This document shows, in pieces, positions 6,092 to 10,764 of a DNA stretch of 10,764 nt. The stretch spans positions 1-10,764 of the forward strand of contig URLQ01000099.1 in assembly GCA_900548745.1 (NCBI GenBank), written 5' to 3'. The position numbers were made by a program, and so were the translations under genes. Below the pieces are notes generated by a model. That model searched no databases, was not told the DNA's origin, and was given only the letters and a program-made list of their open reading frames with translations. Source of the DNA: an uncultured Prevotella sp. (GTDB taxonomy: Bacteria > Bacteroidota > Bacteroidia > Bacteroidales > Bacteroidaceae). Each line of letters begins with the position of its first letter. Positions within the stretch are counted from its first letter, which is position 1.

Positions 6092-6217
6092 CCATATTGA
6101 TTCTATAGACTTTCGTCAGCGGATGATACCCTGTTGAAGATAAAAGAAGGGGCATTATGCTGTGAAAGGTTTATTATGACAGAGCGATATACAATTTTAT
6201 AAAACGATAGATTCTTA

Positions 6218-6901
6218 ATGGATAAAGACTTGACAATCCGTCCGATAGCGTATTTCCATTCTCCTTTCGCTTCAAAGTTCGGCGTTCCCAAGCAGAGCAG
6301 CCTTGTTGATGAGCTTGAGGGATATATTGAGTTTGTAGCAGAATACCGCAATGCGGATATGCTGCGTGGTATAGAGGATTTCGACTATTTGTGGCTTGTA
6401 TGGCATTTTTCAGCCAATCCTCACGGTGCCACAAGCCCTTTGGTGCGTCCGCCGTTGCTTGGCGGCAACAGGAAGGTGGGTGTGTTTGCCAGCCGTTCGC
6501 CATTTCGTCCGAATGCTCTTGGGCTGTCGTCGGTACGGCTTGACAGGGTGGACTATGAGTCGAAGAACGGACCTGTTGTGTATGTGCGTGGTGCCGACCT
6601 GATGGACGGTACGCCGATTTTCGACATAAAACCCTACGTTGCCCTTGCCGACAGTCATCCCGATGCTCGTTGTGGCTTTGTAGACACGAATGAGATAAGG
6701 CGTCTTTGTGTGGATATTCCCGAAGAGGTGGGGCAGAGGTTCACACCGCGTCAGCTTGTTGCCCTTCGCAAGGTGCTTGAGCTCGACCCGCGTCCCCATT
6801 ACCACAATGATGCCGACAAGCTTTATGGCATGCCGTTCTTGGGCTACGACATAAAGTTTCGCGTTGATGGCGACAGACTCATTGTGGTGACGGGTGAATA
6901 G
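6218..6901 (+). CDS. trmO: tRNA (N6-threonylcarbamoyladenosine37-N6)-methyltransferase TrmO
   Basis: TrmO (formerly TsaA/YaeB) uses S-adenosylmethionine to methylate t6A37 to m6t6A37 in certain tRNAs, which tunes decoding of ACN codons or neighbours. The 227-residue length is close to the E. coli protein's 235. Visible family signatures are RPIAYFHSPFASKFGVPKQ (8-26), GIEDFDYLWLVWHF (51-64), RPPLLGGNRKVGVFASRSPF (77-96) continuing into RPNALGLS to 104, and DIKPYVALAD in the C-terminal half. The GVFAxRSPFRPN segment is the most conserved stretch of the beta-barrel catalytic domain. The C-terminal LDPRPHYHNDADKLYGMPFLGYDIKFRV matches the usual tail. It is cytoplasmic, with no signal peptide. 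It is monocistronic, converging on the hydrolase gene with a 35-bp gap and no clear terminator between them. Confidence 0.94.
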   Translation: MDKDLTIRPIAYFHSPFASKFGVPKQSSLVDELEGYIEFVAEYRNADMLRGIEDFDYLWLVWHFSANPHGATSPLVRPPLLGGNRKVGVFASRSPFRPNALGLSSVRLDRVDYESKNGPVVYVRGADLMDGTPIFDIKPYVALADSHPDARCGFVDTNEIRRLCVDIPEEVGQRFTPRQLVALRKVLELDPRPHYHNDADKLYGMPFLGYDIKFRVDGDRLIVVTGE

Positions 6902-6936
6902 GGCCGGTGTGGGATATTGTTATTGGTATCTGCCTG

Positions 6937-8331
6937 CTACTGTTTCGCAGTCTTTATTATCCAGCTGGTTATATCATCCAGTACCCCTTCCGAAATGGTC
7001 GTCTCTATCTTGGCGTATTCGCCAGGAGACCCGGTTTCAGACGGTTGGAAGAGATGGTTGAGAGTTGGATAAGTCTTTAGCAGGCTCTTTGCTTTTACCG
7101 CCTTCGGCAGATTGTTTCCGGCAGCCTGGATATTGGCAGTAGCGTTCACCTGCTTGTCGTTGTCGCCGATGATCAGCATCACGGGGCTGTTTATCTTGCG
7201 GATGTCCGTTGCCGGGTCATATTTCAGATAAGATACGAGCCATGGCGAATCGACCATCTTCACGGTTTCGATAAGATTCTTTCTTAGTTCCGGCAGCAGG
7301 GCGATGTCCATCGTCAGCATCGGCACGAGTGATTCCGGCTTGTTGCTGAACTTCATCTTCTGTTCCGACATTCTGTATTTGAACACTCTGCTTAGTGCGG
7401 TTGCATATTTCTCCACATTATCCTTGTCGAGCCCAGCCGTGGTCAGCACGTCGCGGTTCTGCATCAGCAGCACGCTGTCGCCCGGCAGTACCGGACCGGC
7501 GAGCGATACCACGAAGTCTGCCTTTCCCCTTGCAGCAAGCATATAGCTGATGATGCCCCCTTCGCTATGTCCGAGCACGCCAATCTTGCCGAACTTCTTC
7601 GTGCTCTTGAGATAGTCGATGCCAGCCTCGGCATCGAGCATGTTGCTCTGTAGGGTGATCATCGCCATGTTGCCCGTTGATTTGCCCACGCCGCGGTCGT
7701 CGTATCGCAGCGTGGCAATGCCGTGGCGTGCCAGATAGTCGGCGATTACGAGAAACGGCTTATGTCCCATAAGTTCCTCATCGCGGTTCTGCTGTCCGCT
7801 GCCTGTTACCATCAGTACCACGGGCATCCCCGTCTTGAATCCCTTCGGATAGCTTAGTGTTCCTCCCAGCCATGCCTCTCCGCCTTCGGTGGGCAGTCCG
7901 GTTTTGGCGTCAATGCCTTTGTTGTGGAACGCCACTTCCTGCGTTGTATATTCAAACGGTGGCTGTGGTGTCTGCGGGCGGTTCATCTTTATTTCTCCTC
8001 GTTTCAGTATTAGAGGAAACGAGTGTCCCATCTGTGAGAATGTGCCGTTTATCTCTTCGCCAACGAGCTTTCCTGCATATTGTGCTCCGAGTCTGGGCAT
8101 CGTTACGCTGATGGAGTCTTCTTGCATACATACCACTTTCGTCGGTAGATCCATAGCCCCCTGGTCCGGGCTGTCCATCGTAACGGTGTTGTCGTCATGG
8201 ATATGGAAAACGATGTTCAGCTTGGCCGGACCAGCCTCAAGCAGTCCTTTCCATGCTCCTCTTAAGTCCTGTGCGCTTGTCAGCAGTGGAATAAGTATGA
8301 GCAACAATGACATTAGTCTTTTCTTCTTCAT
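6937..8331 (-). CDS. Secreted alpha/beta hydrolase (esterase/peptidase-like)
   Basis: This 464-residue protein has a signal peptide (1-20, TSA before Gln21). Residues 22-112 form an N-terminal beta domain (DLRGAWKGLLE... to ILKRGE). The alpha/beta hydrolase domain covers about 130-464. TGSGQQNRDE (176-185) is the oxyanion-hole region, and YDDRGVGKS (210-218) is typical of the fold. GHSEG (254-258) carries nucleophile Ser256, GDNDKQV (389-395) the likely acid Asp392, and LNHLFQ (424-429) the catalytic His426. The triad is therefore complete. The layout of a small N-terminal beta domain plus a GHSEGG hydrolase resembles Thermotoga EstD-type esterases and many Bacteroidetes 'alpha/beta hydrolase family' proteins. 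The substrate cannot be read from sequence; acyl-ester or peptide bonds are possible. It is transcribed alone from the promoter embedded in element B (8397-8427). Confidence 0.9.
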   Translation of the reverse strand: MKKKRLMSLLLILIPLLTSAQDLRGAWKGLLEAGPAKLNIVFHIHDDNTVTMDSPDQGAMDLPTKVVCMQEDSISVTMPRLGAQYAGKLVGEEINGTFSQMGHSFPLILKRGEIKMNRPQTPQPPFEYTTQEVAFHNKGIDAKTGLPTEGGEAWLGGTLSYPKGFKTGMPVVLMVTGSGQQNRDEELMGHKPFLVIADYLARHGIATLRYDDRGVGKSTGNMAMITLQSNMLDAEAGIDYLKSTKKFGKIGVLGHSEGGIISYMLAARGKADFVVSLAGPVLPGDSVLLMQNRDVLTTAGLDKDNVEKYATALSRVFKYRMSEQKMKFSNKPESLVPMLTMDIALLPELRKNLIETVKMVDSPWLVSYLKYDPATDIRKINSPVMLIIGDNDKQVNATANIQAAGNNLPKAVKAKSLLKTYPTLNHLFQPSETGSPGEYAKIETTISEGVLDDITSWIIKTAKQ

Positions 8332-8396
8332 GGCTTTACATTATGTATGTAATATAAATAGGTGAAATGAATTTACTTTATTTGTATTCTCTTTGG

Positions 8397-8427
8397 ATAA
8401 GATAATGCAAATCGAAGACAATACAAA
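8397..8427 (-). promoter_or_regulatory. Promoter for the alpha/beta hydrolase, formed by element B
   Basis: On the minus strand TTTG (complement of 8424-8427) is followed by a 19-bp spacer and TATCTTAT (complement of 8397-8404), a near match to TAnnTTTG. The -7 box is the end module of repeat element B, while the -33 box lies in its variable middle. The start would be near 8390, with a leader of about 60 nt. Confidence 0.6.
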
Positions 8428-8492
8428 ATTTGCAAAGATAAGAATTGCAAATTTGAGACCTGTTTTATTGTTGAGGTGCCGCTTATCTTATG
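8399..8492. repeat. Dispersed intergenic repeat, element B (reverse orientation of element A)
   Basis: The left module (8399-8416) and right module (8469-8492) match element A's right and left modules in reverse complement with one mismatch each. The 52-bp middle (8417-8468) is unrelated to A's 29-bp middle. It contains a 10-bp perfect inverted repeat, AAATTTGCAA (8426-8435) and TTGCAAATTT (8445-8454). Relative to the gene it precedes, B is inverted compared with A. Each end has an outward-reading TATCTTAT-type box. Confidence 0.7.
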
Positions 8493-8519
8493 TAGGGATG
8501 ATAAAGAGTAAGAAATCCA

Positions 8520-8705
8520 CTATTCATCTTCCATTTCATCTTCATCCTCCGCCCAGAGGTCGTATTTCCATGTCTTCTGCTTTGACAATATTTCGGTTGA
8601 CGTCTGTATAGGGTCAATACTCATGTTGCTGTTATAGTCGCAGAAATTCCCGTAAGTCTCCGTCTTCACGATTGTGATACCCGGATGCATATAATATTTT
8701 TTCAT
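8520..8705 (-). CDS. Small acidic-tailed protein downstream of the C10 protease
   Basis: This is a 61-residue ORF starting MKKYYMHPGITIVKTE, with one Cys (in NFCDYN), two Trp and a strongly acidic tail (WAEDEDEMEDE). It has no signal peptide of ordinary hydrophobicity and no domain I can name. From memory, short proteins starting MKKY-x-x-P and ending in acidic, Trp-containing tails recur in Prevotella and Bacteroides, which supports it being real. It lies about 120 bp after the C10 protease stop on the same strand and may share its transcript. C10 proteases of Streptococcus and Bacteroides fragilis are paired with small inhibitors (Spi, Bfi). Position alone makes an inhibitor role possible, but no similarity is visible and those inhibitors are larger. 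A modified-peptide precursor is another untested possibility. Confidence 0.6.
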   Translation of the reverse strand: MKKYYMHPGITIVKTETYGNFCDYNSNMSIDPIQTSTEILSKQKTWKYDLWAEDEDEMEDE

Positions 8706-8729
8706 ATTTGTTAGTTTTATGGTTTAATA

Positions 8730-8761
8730 GTTGATGAGTTGACAAGTTGACGAGTTGACAA
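8730..8761. repeat. Four tandem octamers GTTGAYRA
   Basis: GTTGATGA, GTTGACAA, GTTGACGA and GTTGACAA run head to tail at 8730-8761, varying only at positions 6 and 7 of the unit. They lie between the C10 gene and the small acidic ORF. Short repeats of this kind are common in Bacteroidales intergenic DNA, as far as I recall. Confidence 0.85.
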
Positions 8762-8839
8762 GGAGATTTGCATTGCTTATTTAAGGCTTACGAATAGCTA
8801 TTATAAAGGATGACAACTCTCCTCGTCTACTTGTCTACT
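8737..8839. repeat. 18-bp inverted repeat linking the octamer array to the C10 stop codon
   Basis: Bases 8737-8754, within the octamer array, pair with 8822-8839 at 16 of 18 positions across a 67-bp loop. The right arm covers the last codons of the C10 gene (Thr-Val-Asp-Lys and the TAG at 8827-8829). In the C10 transcript this would form a hairpin around the stop codon. With no U-tract it is not an intrinsic terminator of the usual kind. Confidence 0.6.
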
Positions 8840-10764
8840 GTTATCATTATCTTCTTTCCGTCTTTGCGGATATACAGTCCCTTGGTTGGCTTCAGTGTCT
8901 TTGTGCCCTCTATGGTGTAGAATACCGGCGATGGGGTGTCTGCCAGTGGGGTGGTGTTGATGGCAGATGCGCCGCCGTTGATGTCGTAGAAAGCAGTCAG
9001 GGCATCATCGTCGTTCACTTCGAGATACGCCTTGCCTGCAGGTATCTTCACTCCGCTCTGAATCTTGGCGAATCCCACGCTGCCGTCCTTCTTCCTCAGC
9101 GCATACTGTCTGCCGTCAGCCGTCACCTCTGCCAGGGCAGCCTTCAGCTGGTTGGTAAACAGCTCTTCGCCTCTGCTCTCGGTCGTCGCAATGTCGTAAG
9201 TCCCTTCGTTGCCCTTCAGCAGCAGTCCCGTTTCCTGCGGAACTGTAGTGCCCGGTTCTATTCTGAAGAGCTTGGCCTTGCCCTCCTGTATGTTCACGCC
9301 GTATATCTCCACGTCCTTCTCCGGCACCACGATGTTGTATCCGGCAACCATTGTGGCATATCCGGCATCAGAGATACGTGCCTGTATGTTGTGTACGTCG
9401 AGAGCATCTATGCTTGCAAACGTATTTTTGGTGTAGTGTCTGTTCTTCAGCGCGTCTATTGCCACGAGCAGCACATCCGGTGCGGCTTCCGCCGGTGCTA
9501 TGCAGGGTATGATGACCTCCCTGGTCTCCCCTGCCTTTATGTCGGCGATAGTGCTTCCGACCTCTCCTCTGTCATAGTATAAGCCGTCCGATGTGTTGTT
9601 TGGCATATAAATCCTCAGCGATATATTGCTTTTGTAGTCGCCGCCTGTGCATGTGAACTTCAGGTGTGCCTTGAACTTCTGTCCAGCTATTATCCGTTCG
9701 CCGTCGCTGATGATGGGGTAGTTCTCGTCCAGCGTGAGTTTTCCCGTGGTGCATCCCTCTTCCACTGTAATGGTCTTCATGTCGAGCACCCCATAGTAGT
9801 TCCCGTATTCTTCAAGCAGATACAGGTAGTATGTTCCAGCCTCCTTCGGTGCCGTTACGGTCAGGGCGGCGTTGAGGCTTTCCACGTCGCTGATGTCGCA
9901 GAATGCGCTTGCGTAAGCCTCCCAGAATGATGTGGGTTCGGTATCCTTGAATATTCCCACAGTCAGACTTCCCGCATATTCTCCTCCAGTGCTCTTCACC
10001 CTTGCCTTGCACGTGAAATTGTTTCCGGCAATGATGCGTTCGTCCGTTATCTCGAATGCTTCCAGTGCGAGGCTGGCTATTGTGCTGGTGCCCTTTATGA
10101 TTTTCACCTTCTTGTCGGTGCCTACTGTGGCATACCATTCGTATCCCTCGTCCCTTGTGCGTCCTTTCATGTCGTACCATTTCCCAGACTGCTCGGAGTA
10201 TACGGCAGGCGTAATCCTGTATGTGCCAGGTGCCAGTCCCTCCATGTCAGCCACGTTGATGCTGTAGTTTACATTCGGTATTTTTATGCCGAAGTCGGGT
10301 TTGAAGGAAAGGAATCCCTTTATATGTTCCACCTTTCCGTTGTCTGTTGGTTCCGCCTTTACGCCCAATGTCAGGCTCTCGGTTTCGGTGCCTATAAAAT
10401 ATATGTCGTATGTCCCGGTCACGGTGAAACTCGCCCCCTTGTCCATCTCCTCGCCAGTGGGCGAGAGGCTGAACGGCTTGCTCATGTATACCTCCGGCAC
10501 CTCCTCGGTGGCTTTTTTGTCCATGCCCGCAACAACCGTCTGTCCCGAAGAATATCCTCCCGAGCTGCTGCCTATACCGTTGAAGTCAGGGTCGAGCAGC
10601 GTTAGCCGGAAATACCCGTCGGCGTTGCCTCCCCATCCCCAGTTGAAGTGGAAGAATCCGTCGGCGGAGTATCCGTCGCATACGAAGGCATGTCCTCCCG
10701 TGCCGCTTCCCGAGTAGTATACGGGCCTGTTGTTGGCAAGCTCCTGGTATATCATGTCTTCCCA
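8827..10764 (-). CDS. C10 (streptopain-like) cysteine protease, C-terminal 645 residues, 5' end outside window
   Basis: The frame is open to the right edge (first visible residues W-E-D-M), so the Met at 10755 is internal and not the start. Residues are numbered from the first visible Trp. The end of the C10 catalytic domain is clear: RPVYYSGSG, then GGHAFVCDGY with catalytic His25, and HFNWGWGGNADGYF with Trp42 and Trp44. The His-to-Trp spacing of 17 equals that of SpeB (H340/W357). The catalytic Cys and propeptide lie beyond the window. Downstream, beta-rich modules include two similar Ig-like units (about 235-335 and 342-455, sharing ERIIAG and TGG[ED]Y motifs). A Prevotella-type region around RQYALRKKDGSVGFAKIQ (about 552-569) follows, then a T9SS-like tail, VFYTIEGTKTLKPTKGLYIR followed by KDGKKIMITV. 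A large secreted or surface protease is expected. Confidence 0.93.
   Translation of the reverse strand, partial: WEDMIYQELANNRPVYYSGSGTGGHAFVCDGYSADGFFHFNWGWGGNADGYFRLTLLDPDFNGIGSSSGGYSSGQTVVAGMDKKATEEVPEVYMSKPFSLSPTGEEMDKGASFTVTGTYDIYFIGTETESLTLGVKAEPTDNGKVEHIKGFLSFKPDFGIKIPNVNYSINVADMEGLAPGTYRITPAVYSEQSGKWYDMKGRTRDEGYEWYATVGTDKKVKIIKGTSTIASLALEAFEITDERIIAGNNFTCKARVKSTGGEYAGSLTVGIFKDTEPTSFWEAYASAFCDISDVESLNAALTVTAPKEAGTYYLYLLEEYGNYYGVLDMKTITVEEGCTTGKLTLDENYPIISDGERIIAGQKFKAHLKFTCTGGDYKSNISLRIYMPNNTSDGLYYDRGEVGSTIADIKAGETREVIIPCIAPAEAAPDVLLVAIDALKNRHYTKNTFASIDALDVHNIQARISDAGYATMVAGYNIVVPEKDVEIYGVNIQEGKAKLFRIEPGTTVPQETGLLLKGNEGTYDIATTESRGEELFTNQLKAALAEVTADGRQYALRKKDGSVGFAKIQSGVKIPAGKAYLEVNDDDALTAFYDINGGASAINTTPLADTPSPVFYTIEGTKTLKPTKGLYIRKDGKKIMITVDK

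Noticed and set aside
8730..8761. CRISPR array
   Set aside because: The units are contiguous octamers without spacers and no cas gene is present; this is a simple tandem repeat.

Overview
The window looks like chromosomal DNA from a Prevotella-like member of the Bacteroidales. Several lines agree: promoter-like sites of the Bacteroidetes TTTG / TAnnTTTG type with 19-20 bp spacers; start codons without strong Shine-Dalgarno sequences; secreted proteins ending in type IX secretion (T9SS)-like C-terminal domains; a GHL10/DUF187 glycoside-hydrolase-like protein; a C10 (streptopain-like) protease; and a TIGR02757/DUF2400 protein next to greA. Genus is inferred from family content, not from a marker gene.

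Layout. 1-272: a possible 15-codon tail of a plus-strand gene, then intergenic DNA with three successive inverted repeats. 273-1894 (minus): a short NlpE-like lipoprotein and, upstream of it, an exported protein with a glycine-rich linker and four DnaJ-type CxxCxGxG motifs, possibly one transcript. 1895-2265: a 371-bp gene-free stretch holding dispersed repeat element A. 2266-3481 (minus): greA followed 10 bp later by a TIGR02757 gene, with a good promoter in front of greA. 3706-4035 (plus): a small secreted protein that is almost only a T9SS-like C-terminal domain, with its own promoter and a strong bidirectional terminator shared with the convergent GHL10 gene (4251-5960, minus). GHL10 and trmO (6218-6901, plus) diverge from adjacent promoters. 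trmO converges on a secreted alpha/beta hydrolase (6937-8331, minus), whose promoter lies inside a second, reversed copy of the repeat element (element B, 8399-8492). 8520-8705 (minus): a small acidic protein directly downstream of a large C10 protease (8827 to the right edge, minus). The protease's N-terminal half, including the catalytic cysteine, is outside the window.

How it fits together. Housekeeping functions (GreA in transcript-cleavage rescue, TrmO in t6A37 tRNA methylation) are interspersed with envelope and secreted proteins: lipoprotein, secreted zinc-finger protein, T9SS-tail proteins, peptidoglycan or polysaccharide-directed hydrolase, esterase/peptidase, C10 protease. No mobile-element genes, CRISPR array, tRNA or rRNA were seen. 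The least ordinary items are the paired repeat elements with outward-facing promoter-like ends, the stand-alone C-terminal-domain protein, the secreted J-less DnaJ-type zinc-finger protein, and the small acidic ORF behind the C10 protease. None of these amounts to proof of a new system.
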